A stretch of DNA of 64,000 nt, taken from contig NZ_CP036287.1 in assembly GCF_007748095.1 (NCBI RefSeq), forward strand, positions 1,798,001 to 1,862,000. Reading direction: 5' to 3'. A program made the position numbers and the translations under genes. Origin of the DNA: Engelhardtia mirabilis (GTDB taxonomy: Bacteria > Planctomycetota > UBA1135 > GCA-002686595). The notes beneath the pieces are model-generated. The model did not search any database. It was not told the origin of the DNA and saw nothing but the letters and a program-made list of their open reading frames with translations. Positions 55,612 to 64,000 of the stretch are shown here, in pieces; the stretch's first letter is position 1; each line of letters begins with the position of its first letter.

Positions 55612-55639
55612 TTGCAACGGTCGTGCGCCCTGGTATCTT
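55612..55639 (+). promoter_or_regulatory. Predicted promoter of tRNA-Gly(GCC)
   Basis: TTGCAA (55612-55617) and TATCTT (55634-55639) are separated by 16 bp, about 45 nt upstream of the mature tRNA. Confidence 0.5.
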
Positions 55640-55684
55640 TCCTCGCCCGCCCGTCGCCGGAACGACACCGATGACGTGGCCAGA

Positions 55685-55759
55685 GCGGCTGTAGCTCAGT
55701 GGTAGAGCGCAACCTTGCCAAGGTTGAAGTCGTGGGTTCGAATCCCATCAGCCGCTCCA
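55685..55759 (+). tRNA. tRNA-Gly (anticodon GCC)
   Basis: Acceptor GCGGCTG pairs with CAGCCGC. D arm GCTC-AGTGGTA-GAGC, anticodon stem CAACC/GGTTG with loop TTGCCAA (anticodon GCC), T arm GTGGG-TTCGAAT-CCCAT. The body is 55685-55756 and CCA is encoded at 55757-55759. It and the CCC isoacceptor are the only tRNAs in the window. Confidence 0.97.
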
Positions 55760-55950
55760 TCTCCCCTCTGCTCGTAGCTCGTGCTCGCAGGTCCGGAGAA
55801 CGGAGCGGCTCCCCGGCGCGCGCGGTGCCAGACCATTGCGGTGGGCTCCAGAGGGGGCCTGATCGAGCGCGGTACCAACACCTCGTGGTGGTGATCGTCT
55901 GCGGCATTCGACTGCTGCTCGCCGCGTTCCGCCCGTCGCTGCTGCGGCAG

Positions 55951-55956
55951 TAGACT
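55951..55956 (+). promoter_or_regulatory. Predicted -10 element of the phosphatase/sulfatase-superfamily gene
   Basis: TAGACT ends 6 nt before ATG 55963, predicting a leaderless mRNA. Confidence 0.45.
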
Positions 55957-55962
55957 TCGTCG

Positions 55963-58401
55963 ATGGTGATCGGAACGACGGAAGGGTCGGCCGTCCCCGC
56001 TGGGCGATGGGGCTGCCCGTCGGCGAGCCTGTGGCGGCCCTTGGCGGCGAGCTTGGCGCTGCTCCTTGCCAGTTGTGGCAAGCCGGTTCCGCCGGGACCA
56101 CCGACGGCGATCCACCTGGATCCGCGTCTGGACGGCGGCGTCTCACCCGCGCGCGCCTTCGCCGACGCCGAGCGCTTGGTGGGGGAGTGGGTCCTTGGCG
56201 AGGACCCCGCCAGTTTCGGACCCTGGCGCTTGGTCGGTGCCGCCGCGACTCCCGGCGTGCGCTCCAGCGGCGTCCTGATCCGCGGCGAGCTGGATCTCGA
56301 GTCGCACCCCGCGCTGGAGTACGTCGGCGCGGCGGATGCGGCGGCTTTCAACGTGATCGAAGTCGACCTTGTAGTGGGGCGGACGGTGCGTTCCTCCCTC
56401 GCGTGGTACCTCCCCGGCGGCGCGCGGGCGACCCAACAGGCGGAGTTGCGCGGCAGCGCCCAGGTGCAGACCCTGCGCCTCTCGATGGTCGAGATGCACC
56501 AGTGGCGGGGCGAGCTCTCCAACCTGCGGCTCGAGCCCAGCAGCGGCGTCCGAGCGCCGATCGAGCTGGTCGCGATCCGGCACATCCACCGCAGCTTCGA
56601 GCCCGGCGCCTCACCCTCGGACCCCTCCGGCGAGCTCAGCGGCGACGGCGGTGTGATCGACATCGACGGCGAGGCCTACCGCGCCTGGCCCATGGCCTTG
56701 GACGATCCGCTCACCTGCGAGGCCGTCGTGCCGCCCGGCGGTCAGTTGGTCTTCGCCACCGGACTGCTGGGCGGCGCGCTCGAACTGCCCCTCAGCCTGA
56801 TCGTGTCGGTCGCACCGGTCGACGGCAGCTCCGGCCGGCGCGAGCAGGTCCTGGTGCACCCCTACCCGCGGCCCGGCGAGCACCGCGCCTGGCACCGTTG
56901 TAGGGTCGACCTGACTGCCCTCGAGGGTCAGTCGGTCGAACTCGAGTTCCTCGTGCGGCTCGACGGCGAGCTGCGCGAGCGGAGCCTCGATCGTGCCCTG
57001 GCGGTGATCGGCTCGCCGCTGCTGGTCGGCGAGTTCGGCGCCGCGCGTCCCCCCAACGTGGTGCTGGTGACCCTCGACACCACGCGCTTCGACGCCCTCG
57101 GGTCGTCGTTCACCGGCGAGGCGCCGCAGCCCGGCGTCCACACGCCCTTCCTCGACGAGCTGGCGGCGCGCAGCCTGGTCTTCACCGACGCCTGGAGCGC
57201 CGGCAACTCGACCCAACCTTCCCACGCGTCGATACTCACGGGCCTGTCGATCCAGGACCACGCCCTGTTCGACAACTACGGCGTGCTGGATCCGTCGGTC
57301 ACGACCCTGGCGGAGATCCTGCGATCGCACGGCTACTACACCGCTGGCGCCGTGTCCTTCGAGGCGATCGGCGAGTCGTCGGGCTTCGCCCAGGGCTTCG
57401 ATCGCTTCGGCCCGCCGCAACCGGGCAGCAACCTCGACGGTCGCGACGTGATCGACGTGGCGCGACGTTGGATCGACGAGTGGGACGAGGCCGGCGAGCG
57501 GCCCTTCTTCCTGTGGGTCCACCTGTACGACCCGCACACGCCCTACCTGTTGCCCGACGGAGCACTCGAGGACTACCTGCGCGGGACCGGGCTCGAGCTG
57601 CCGCCGCGCCGGGTCGAGCCGCCGACCCTGTTCGAGCCCGACATCTACCCCCCCGACCTCGACTTCCTCCAGGGCATCAACAGCCGCGAGCACGTCGAGT
57701 TCCTCTATCGCGTCGAGGTCGCCTATGCGGATCGGCTCTTGTCCGAGCTGTTCGGCGCGATCGACGCGGTGGGGCAAATGGACCGCACCCTGGCCGTGAT
57801 CACCGCCGACCATGGGGAGCACCTGGGCGAGCGTAAGACCTACTACAGCCACCGCGGCCTGACGCCGGAGACCCTACACGTGCCCCTGCTCGTGAAGTTG
57901 CCGAACAGCGTCGAAGGCGAGTACGTGGCCGAGCGCGTGACCACCCGCGACGTGGTGCCGACGATCGTCGCGCAGCTCGGTCTGGACCAGGTCGACCCCC
58001 GTCGCGACCTCGTGGCCGTGGCGCGAGCCGGCGCCGATCCCGAGCGGGTCTTCTGGTTCGAGCACGCCAGCGGGCACCAGGTCGGTTGTCGCGACGACCG
58101 CTACCACTTCATCACGACCCTGCGCGACGGTTTCACATTCGGCGTCGAGATCGACGAGGTGGAGGGGCGCACCGTGATGCGGAAGTTGCCCCTGCCCAAC
58201 GGGAGCTGCTCGCTCTACGACTGGCGCGCGGACCCCGGGCTGACCCACGACCTGGCGCCGAAAGAGCCGGAACTGGTGGCCGAGTACCTGGCCAAGCTGG
58301 AGGCCTACCGGGCCTCGGCCCGACCCTTCGAGCGCGCCGCGCGGGACCTGACCGAGGCCCAGCAGGATCAGTTGCGGGCCCTGGGCTACGCCGGGGACTG
58401 A
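55963..58401 (+). CDS. Alkaline-phosphatase/sulfatase-superfamily lipoprotein with Thr at the nucleophile position
   Basis: An 812-residue protein with a lipobox (LLLASCGK, Cys38). Residues about 40-355 are beta-rich and unlike a sulfatase; they could be a carbohydrate-binding or adhesion module. The catalytic domain starts near 364 with NVVLVTLDTTRFDAL. Where sulfatases have C/S-x-P-S-R, this protein has TQPSHASILTG with Thr417. The formylglycine Cys or Ser is therefore missing. Other metal motifs remain: VITADHGEHLGE and KTYYSHRG. Relatives with Thr act as phosphatases or phosphotransferases (LTA synthase-type), so a phospho-substrate is more likely than a sulfate ester. Sequence databases often label such proteins simply as sulfatase. 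Confidence 0.8.
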   Translation: MVIGTTEGSAVPAGRWGCPSASLWRPLAASLALLLASCGKPVPPGPPTAIHLDPRLDGGVSPARAFADAERLVGEWVLGEDPASFGPWRLVGAAATPGVRSSGVLIRGELDLESHPALEYVGAADAAAFNVIEVDLVVGRTVRSSLAWYLPGGARATQQAELRGSAQVQTLRLSMVEMHQWRGELSNLRLEPSSGVRAPIELVAIRHIHRSFEPGASPSDPSGELSGDGGVIDIDGEAYRAWPMALDDPLTCEAVVPPGGQLVFATGLLGGALELPLSLIVSVAPVDGSSGRREQVLVHPYPRPGEHRAWHRCRVDLTALEGQSVELEFLVRLDGELRERSLDRALAVIGSPLLVGEFGAARPPNVVLVTLDTTRFDALGSSFTGEAPQPGVHTPFLDELAARSLVFTDAWSAGNSTQPSHASILTGLSIQDHALFDNYGVLDPSVTTLAEILRSHGYYTAGAVSFEAIGESSGFAQGFDRFGPPQPGSNLDGRDVIDVARRWIDEWDEAGERPFFLWVHLYDPHTPYLLPDGALEDYLRGTGLELPPRRVEPPTLFEPDIYPPDLDFLQGINSREHVEFLYRVEVAYADRLLSELFGAIDAVGQMDRTLAVITADHGEHLGERKTYYSHRGLTPETLHVPLLVKLPNSVEGEYVAERVTTRDVVPTIVAQLGLDQVDPRRDLVAVARAGADPERVFWFEHASGHQVGCRDDRYHFITTLRDGFTFGVEIDEVEGRTVMRKLPLPNGSCSLYDWRADPGLTHDLAPKEPELVAEYLAKLEAYRASARPFERAARDLTEAQQDQLRALGYAGD

Positions 58402-58562
58402 TCGCCTCCGGTCCCCGGGACTCGGCAGCCCACTCGAGTGGGGGAAGTTGCACGCGGCCCGGAGGCAGAATGTCACTGGAGGACGTGAACCGAACGCCCC
58501 CGCGAGTCGTTTGGCGCTGACGCACGGATCGATCGCCGACCCCCCCTGACCCGCCCGCCTCG

Positions 58563-60770
58563 ATGCTCTTCGCCGCCCCCGTTCTCCTCGCCCTCCAAGG
58601 AACGTCCGCCGTCGACCAGGGGCCAGCTCCCGCAGACCAGGGGCAGGTACCCGTCGGCCAGCGAGCCGGGGTCGTCGAGCTCGAGCCGATGGTGGTGCGC
58701 GCGCCGCGCTCGGACCGCACCGCGACCCAGCCCTCGACCCAGGTCTCGGTCGCCACGGCCCAGGAGCTGGCCGCCACCGGCGAGCGCAGCCTGCCCCGCA
58801 TGATCGGCGCGGCCACTGGCGTCTGGATCCAGGAGACCAACCTCGGCGGGGGCTCGCCCTTCGTCCGCGGGCTGACCGGGAATCAGATCCTGATCCTCGT
58901 GGACGGGGTGCGGCTGAACGACTCGACCACGCGTTTCGGTCCCAACCAGTCCCTCAACTCGATCGACCCGACCACGGTCGAGCGGGTCGAGGTGGTCCGC
59001 GGGCCGGCGTCGGTGCTCTACGGCTCCGACGCCATCGGTGGGGTCGTGGCCATCTGGACCAAGGGGCGGCGCCCGGAGCGGCTGGGAGGGCACGACGGAC
59101 TCGAGGGGAGCGTCGGCACCGAGCTGCAGAGCGCCTCATCCGGCCTGCGAACCTGGGCCCAGACCAGCGGCGCCAGCCCCGACTTCGGCTGGCTCGTGGG
59201 CGGTAGCTGGCAGAAGTGGAACGACCTGCGCGCGGGTGGCGGGGAGATCCAGGACTTCACCGGCTACAGCGGGTTCAGCCTGTTCGGTGCCGGTGAGCTG
59301 GCCTTGGACGACTACAGCTCCCTGCGCTGGACCTCGCGCCTGCAGCGCGAGGACGACGTGCCGCGCACCGACAAGTTGGTGGTCGGCTTCCCCACCTCCG
59401 TGGGCGGAGCACCGACCCCGGCCTCGTCGCTGTTGTGGGATTACGACCTGCAGCAGTACCAGTCGCACGTGCTGGCCTACACCGACGAGCACCGCGGCGG
59501 CTTCGCCGACCGCATGCAGTGGCGCTTCTCGGTGCGCGAGCGCATCGAAGAGCGCGAGCGCATCGACTTCTCGAACACCGACCGCTTCCGCTTCGAGTCC
59601 GACGAGGTGCTGACCCTCGGGGTCGCGGCCGACTGGCGCAAGCAGCTCGGCCCGGAGCACCTGTTGACCTGGGGCTTCGACCTGGACGTGGACGACGTGC
59701 AGTCCGAGCGGGTCGACACCACGATCAGCACTGGGGTCGCTACGGCCAAGGACGGGGCCTTCCCGCCCGACGCCGATTACCTGCGTAGCGGCATCTTCGT
59801 CCAGGACGAGGTCTCGAGCCTCGATCCCGTCGACCTGACCCTGGGCCTGCGCTACTCGTACTTCGATTTCGGCTTCGACCCGCTGACCTCGGATCCGGTG
59901 GGCCTGCCGGTCTCGGGTGGCGGGTCGGGGAGCTTCGACGAACTGACGGCGAGCGCCCAGGCGGCCACGAACGTGGCCTCCAACGCGCGCCTCTCGGCGA
60001 CCCTGGCCCAGGGCTTCCGCGCGCCGAACCTCTCGGACCTGTCCAAGGTCGATTCCTTCGGCGGTGGCGTCGAGGTCGGCAACCCGGACCTGGACCCCGA
60101 GCGCAGCCTGTTCCATGAGCTGGCCCTCGACATGTGGGGCGAGGGTTGGGACGGCGGCATCGCGGCCTTCTACAACGACGTGTCGAACGTCATCGGGCGG
60201 CGCTTCGATCCGACCCTCACGGCCGACTACCAGGCGGCGACCGGCTCGACCGACGACGTCTACCAACTCGCCAATCAGGACAACCTGGTGGTCTGGGGTC
60301 TCGAGGGCCGCTGGCACCAGCGCCTGGGAGCGGTGGACTCGCCCTGGTCCATGAACGGCAACCTGATGTTCGCCCGCGGCCGCACCTACGGCGTCGACCC
60401 GCTCACGGGCGACGACTCCCTGGACGACCAGCCCTACAGCCGCATCCCGCCCTTGCACGGCCAGTTGGGCCTGGGGTGGTCGCCCCTCGAGCGCGTGGGC
60501 AAGTTCGTGGAGACGATCCGCTTCCAGTCGGTCTTCGCCGCCCGCCAGGACCAGCTCGCGCCCAGTGACATCGCCGACCCGCGCATCGACCCCACCGGCA
60601 CCGACGGCTGGATGGTCTTCAACGTCGGCTTCGAGGGCGTCCTGGGCTCCACCGAGGGCCGCTGGTCGCTGCTGCTCAGCAACCTGACGGACGCCAACTA
60701 CCGCGTCCACGGCTCCGGCTTCGACGCGCCCGGGATCGGCGCGACCCTGGGCCTCTCCTGGAGCTTCTGA
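58563..60770 (+). CDS. TonB-dependent outer-membrane receptor
   Basis: A 735-residue protein. The first about 16 residues are hydrophobic and could be a signal. The plug domain (about 45-165) contains VELEPMVVRAPRS, LPRMIGAATGVWIQ, FVRGLTGNQILILVDGVRLND, VERVEVVRGPASVLYGSDAIGGVVAI, the classical plug motifs. The rest is a 22-strand beta-barrel with aromatic C-terminus (GLSWSF). It would import siderophore, vitamin B12 or carbohydrate with TonB energy; no ligand can be assigned. Start ATG 58563. A long hairpin lies after its stop. Confidence 0.9.
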   Translation: MLFAAPVLLALQGTSAVDQGPAPADQGQVPVGQRAGVVELEPMVVRAPRSDRTATQPSTQVSVATAQELAATGERSLPRMIGAATGVWIQETNLGGGSPFVRGLTGNQILILVDGVRLNDSTTRFGPNQSLNSIDPTTVERVEVVRGPASVLYGSDAIGGVVAIWTKGRRPERLGGHDGLEGSVGTELQSASSGLRTWAQTSGASPDFGWLVGGSWQKWNDLRAGGGEIQDFTGYSGFSLFGAGELALDDYSSLRWTSRLQREDDVPRTDKLVVGFPTSVGGAPTPASSLLWDYDLQQYQSHVLAYTDEHRGGFADRMQWRFSVRERIEERERIDFSNTDRFRFESDEVLTLGVAADWRKQLGPEHLLTWGFDLDVDDVQSERVDTTISTGVATAKDGAFPPDADYLRSGIFVQDEVSSLDPVDLTLGLRYSYFDFGFDPLTSDPVGLPVSGGGSGSFDELTASAQAATNVASNARLSATLAQGFRAPNLSDLSKVDSFGGGVEVGNPDLDPERSLFHELALDMWGEGWDGGIAAFYNDVSNVIGRRFDPTLTADYQAATGSTDDVYQLANQDNLVVWGLEGRWHQRLGAVDSPWSMNGNLMFARGRTYGVDPLTGDDSLDDQPYSRIPPLHGQLGLGWSPLERVGKFVETIRFQSVFAARQDQLAPSDIADPRIDPTGTDGWMVFNVGFEGVLGSTEGRWSLLLSNLTDANYRVHGSGFDAPGIGATLGLSWSF

Positions 60771-60811
60771 TTCGGCCAGATCCAACGGGCTCGAGCGAGC
60801 CCCGAACGAGA

Positions 60812-60850
60812 GCAGGCCCCGCAGCTTCGGATCGAAGCTGCGGGGCCTGC
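60812..60850. terminator. Long perfect hairpin between convergent genes
   Basis: A 17-bp perfect stem (60812-60828 with 60834-60850, GCAGGCCCCGCAGCTTC) closes on a 5-nt loop (GGATC). It lies between the TonB receptor stop and the convergent ferredoxin stop, so it may serve both genes. No U-tract is present on either side. Confidence 0.75.
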
Positions 60851-60877
60851 CCCTGTCGGGTGCCTGTCAGGCGTCGA

Positions 60878-61144
<267 letters not shown>

Positions 61145-61720
61145 GGCTGCAGGTGGGGTTGGTCTGGTTCTCGTTCAGGGGGAGCGGGCCAACTCGGCGG
61201 ACGATTGTCCAGCCGGCGGCCCGGGCGGCGCGATGGTCGCCGCGGTGGTGGCCCTGAGCGGACATAGCGCGCCGTGGGCGGCGCCATCCTAGGGACCACT
61301 GGACCCTTTGCAAGTCATCCGGGCCGACGGATGCGCCCTGCGAACTCCCCTGGGCCGCGGGGCGCCGGGGGCCGGTCCTGAGCCTGGAGCAACGGCCCGA
61401 TCAGCGGTCTCGGCTCGGCGGCCGATCCCCGCCCCGGCTGCGGACTCCCGGCGATCGTCCGGATCAGGCCTGACCCGAGGCCAGCGGCGCAGGGGCGACA
61501 CCACGGCCTGAGCGGGGAGTCCGCGCGAAGGCACCAGCGCTCTCGATTCCGATCAGTCGACCGAATCGGCGCCGGTGGGGTGGGCCAGTCGCTCGCACCG
61601 CCCGCCGACCGCTGCGCCCGCCGAACCCGCGGCCCACCCCGGCCGCCTCTCGGCGGCCGGGGTGGGCCGGACGGGGTCGACTTCTCGAATCTCGGTTGGC
61701 GCACACGGCGCGGCGCGGGT
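61145..61720. other. Non-coding region between the repeat protein and ferredoxin genes
   Basis: 576 bp with no supported gene. A strong hairpin sits at 61630-61669, downstream of the minus-strand repeat-protein gene. The rest is GC-rich with several short inverted repeats; a TAGGAT on the minus strand near 61286 could start the ferredoxin transcript (leader of about 140 nt). Confidence 0.5.
61630..61669 (-). terminator. 18-bp perfect hairpin after the repeat-protein gene
   Basis: The stem 61630-61647 with 61652-61669 (CGGCCCACCCCGGCCGCC) closes on TCTC. It lies 52 bp downstream of the stop on the minus strand. No U-tract is present. Confidence 0.7.
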
Positions 61721-64000
61721 TCAGGGCGCGAACGGCGCTTCCAGCGCGTTGCTGAACTCGATCCCTAGACCACCGAACACGACGACGGCGTGGACGCCCT
61801 GCAAGGCGATGGTCAAGCCCACCAGCTCGGGTGCGTTCGGCACCGGGATCGCGAAGTCGACGGTGCCCCCGGAGGTCGCCACGGAAGCCGCGGAGACGGG
61901 CGCCGGGGCGAAGGCCAGCAGCAACTCACCGATGCCCGGCAAGACGGAGCCGCAGCCGTTGCCATCCAATCCGAGTTGGCCGGCGTAGAGGACCGCGAGG
62001 CCGGTGCCGGTCTGGGTCGGCTGCAACGCGAACTGGGCAACCTGGCCGATCGCGAGGCACGGCGAGCTGGCGCTCAGTTGCGCCGGGTTGCCGCTGCAGC
62101 CCGCGATCGCGGTGAACGGGCCCGGTCCGGGGCAGCCCCACTGGGCGAGGAAACTGCTGCCGGTCGGCGACTGGCCGAAGGAGCCGGCGCAGATCAGCTG
62201 CGCGGCGGCGCCGCTGCCATCGTCCCACGAAGCCATGGCGGTGACCCCCGAGCCGAGCCCCGCACCCAGGGGCGACCAGGTGCTGCCGTCCCACTTCGCG
62301 ACGCCGCCGGCGGGGACACCTCCGGCAATGTTGAACACGCCGCCGGCGTAGAGCGCGGGCCCCGAGCCGCTCCCGTCGTCGTGGACGACCAGGGATTGGA
62401 CGTACGGCGCGGTGGGCGAAGTGATGTCCATGCCGCTACCCAAGGTCGACCAGGAAGTGCCATCCCAGGCGGCGATGTGGGCAGCGGGCAGTCCATCGAC
62501 GCTCGTGAAGCGGCCGCCCACGATCAGGGCCGGGCCCGGTCCGCTGCCATCGTCGAAGACGTCCAAGGCGAGCACGATGTCGTTGGTGCCTGCACCCAAG
62601 GCGGACCAGGACGATCCATCCCACTTCGCGATGCCGCCGGTGGGTTGGCCCGCGATGCCCGTGACGGAACCGCCCGCGTACAGGGCGGGGCCTGCTCCGC
62701 TACCGTCGTCGAAGACTCCCAGGTCCAAGATGCCGAGGAAGTCCGTGGTCAGGCCACTGCCCACCTGTGACCAGCTCGAGCCGTCCCATTTCGCCACGCG
62801 AAGAGCGGGCGTCGCGCCGGAGAACTGGAATGCGCCAGCGGCGTACAGTTGGGCTCCAGCACCGCTGCCGTCGTCGAAGGAAGTCAGCGAGTTGACCTTC
62901 CCACTGAGTCCCTCACCCATCGGCGACCAGGTCGAGCCGTCCCACTTGGCGACGCGAAGCGCCGGGTTGCCGCCGGCGGTGGTGAAGTTGCCTCCGGCGT
63001 ACAGGGCAGGACCGGAGCCACTCCCGTCGTCGAAGACGTGGAGCGCATAGGTCGCGAAGTTCGTGCCGCCGCCGACCGGCGTCCATTGGCTTCCGTCCCA
63101 CTTGGCGATCGACTGCGCGGTGATGCCTCCCAGGTAGAGGAAGCCGCCGGAGGCGTAGAGGGCCGGGCCCGATCCACTCCCGTCGTCGAAGATGGCGACG
63201 TCCTGGATGTAGGCGTTCGGCCCGTCGCCCAGACCCGACCAGTGGGCACCGTCCCAGATGGCGATGCGGCGACACCAGATTCCCTCGGCCAAGAACAGAT
63301 CGCCCCCGGCGAACAGCACCGAGCCCGCGCCGCTGCCGTCGTCGAAGCTCGCCAGGGCGTAGGCCGTTTGATCGACGCCATCCCCCAGGGCGGTCCAGTT
63401 GGATCCGTCCCACTTGGCCAGGCGGTTCGCGGTGGCGCTCCCCGCCGTCGTGAAGTCCCCGCCGGCGTAGAGGGCCGGACCGGCGCCGCTGCCGTCGTCG
63501 TGCACGGTCAGGGCGTTCACACCGAATGTCCCCGAGACCCCGCTGCCGACCGGCGACCAGGCGCTCCCGTCCCACTGCGCGATGTGGGACGCCGGAGCTC
63601 CCCCTGCGAGGGTGAAGTCTCCGCCGGCATAGAGCTTGTCGCCGGATCCACTCCCGTCGTCGAAGACCGCCAGTGCTTGGATGCCGATCTTGAAGAGGGT
63701 GAAGCTCTTCGTTCCCGCGCCCAGGGTCGACCAGCTCGTGCCGTCCCACCTGGCGATCTGGCTCGCGGCCATGCCGCCCGCGTTGGTGAAGCGTCCCCCG
63801 ACGTACAGGGCGGGCCCCGCGCCGCCCCCGTCGTCGTGGGAGACCATCGCGTAGGCGATGTTGTTGACTCCGGACCCCAGCGACGACCAGGTCGTGCCGT
63901 CCCACTTGGCGACACGGCTGGCGGCGACGCCGCCCGCCGCCGTGAAGCGTCCGGCCACGAAGAGCGCGGGCCCCGACCCGCTGCCGTCGTCGTGCACGAC
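61721..64000 (-). CDS. Secreted repeat protein with twelve about 50-residue repeats, N-terminus beyond the window
   Basis: The frame stays open to the window edge, so the start and signal peptide are missing. At least 759 residues are present. Twelve repeats of about 50 residues are seen, each with a HDDGSGSGPALYAGG-type start, then AGG..A..IAKWDG and a SWSPLG end, the last degenerate. These resemble beta-propeller or Kelch-like blades. After the repeats come cysteines (CPGPGPFTAIAGCSGNP) and a C-terminal beta domain with IPVPNAPELVGLTIALQG. Such proteins are surface or secreted in planctomycetes; function unknown. Confidence 0.85.
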   Translation of the reverse strand, partial: VVHDDGSGSGPALFVAGRFTAAGGVAASRVAKWDGTTWSSLGSGVNNIAYAMVSHDDGGGAGPALYVGGRFTNAGGMAASQIARWDGTSWSTLGAGTKSFTLFKIGIQALAVFDDGSGSGDKLYAGGDFTLAGGAPASHIAQWDGSAWSPVGSGVSGTFGVNALTVHDDGSGAGPALYAGGDFTTAGSATANRLAKWDGSNWTALGDGVDQTAYALASFDDGSGAGSVLFAGGDLFLAEGIWCRRIAIWDGAHWSGLGDGPNAYIQDVAIFDDGSGSGPALYASGGFLYLGGITAQSIAKWDGSQWTPVGGGTNFATYALHVFDDGSGSGPALYAGGNFTTAGGNPALRVAKWDGSTWSPMGEGLSGKVNSLTSFDDGSGAGAQLYAAGAFQFSGATPALRVAKWDGSSWSQVGSGLTTDFLGILDLGVFDDGSGAGPALYAGGSVTGIAGQPTGGIAKWDGSSWSALGAGTNDIVLALDVFDDGSGPGPALIVGGRFTSVDGLPAAHIAAWDGTSWSTLGSGMDITSPTAPYVQSLVVHDDGSGSGPALYAGGVFNIAGGVPAGGVAKWDGSTWSPLGAGLGSGVTAMASWDDGSGAAAQLICAGSFGQSPTGSSFLAQWGCPGPGPFTAIAGCSGNPAQLSASSPCLAIGQVAQFALQPTQTGTGLAVLYAGQLGLDGNGCGSVLPGIGELLLAFAPAPVSAASVATSGGTVDFAIPVPNAPELVGLTIALQGVHAVVVFGGLGIEFSNALEAPFAP

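Noticed and set aside
58402..58562. A cobalamin riboswitch before the TonB receptor
   Set aside because: Some G-rich stretches suggested it, but I could not find the conserved B12 box or a matching set of stems.

Overview
The window is about 64 kb of GC-rich DNA (roughly two thirds G+C by eye), densely coded on both strands, from a Gram-negative aerobic bacterium. The gene content points to a free-living planctomycete (Planctomycetota): an alternative complex III plus caa3 oxidase operon, TonB-dependent uptake, secreted pectate-lyase-like and beta-propeller-like repeat proteins with long C-terminal beta domains, a Ser/Thr kinase fused to TPRs, and many short GTG-started, 4-nt-overlapping gene pairs. 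This assignment is inferred from gene content; no rRNA gene is present to confirm it.

Layout. 1-974: the istA end of an IS21-family insertion sequence, cut by the window edge. 1200-2306: a coiled-coil lipoprotein. 2570-2645: tRNA-Gly(CCC). 2846-4846: a RegB/PrrB redox-sensing histidine kinase and its RegA/PrrA partner. 5244-18515: an eleven-gene respiratory operon (actA, actB, actC, fused actD-actE, actF, a small membrane protein at the actG position, a Sco copper chaperone, and caa3 oxidase subunits II, I, III and IV). A second subunit-III-like gene follows beyond a terminator. Two identical PrrA-type boxes and a good sigma70 promoter lie in front of actA, so the redox two-component pair probably controls the neighbouring operon.

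19586-31692: a membrane-anchored LuxR-type regulator, a DUF2231 membrane protein, BipA/TypA, two secreted parallel-beta-helix proteins, a kinase-TPR protein, a thiol-disulfide lipoprotein and a metalloprotease-like lipoprotein. 32105-32506: tandem and palindromic repeats running into the 3' end of the first of two tandem B12-binding radical SAM genes (32472-35806). 36154-40925: secreted and lipoprotein genes including SurA-like foldase candidates.

41126-55583: mostly housekeeping genes: an MsbA-type ABC exporter, ispF/ispD, ruvC, a polyprenyl-phosphate glycosyltransferase with a LAB_N membrane protein, nadC with an anti-sigma kinase and a VanZ protein, purB, a TIM-barrel protein, a DHH phosphoesterase and thiD. 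55685-64000: tRNA-Gly(GCC), a phosphatase/sulfatase-superfamily lipoprotein, a TonB receptor, a 7Fe ferredoxin and a 12-repeat secreted protein open at the window edge.

Two sequence-level themes recur. Nine genes have a TANNNT-like -10 element only 6-9 nt before the start codon, which predicts leaderless mRNAs. Several gene ends carry long perfect hairpins without a U-tract. I found no CRISPR array, prophage or obvious defence island. The most interesting material is the redox-regulated ACIII-caa3 locus and the palindromic element that supplies codons to a radical SAM gene.
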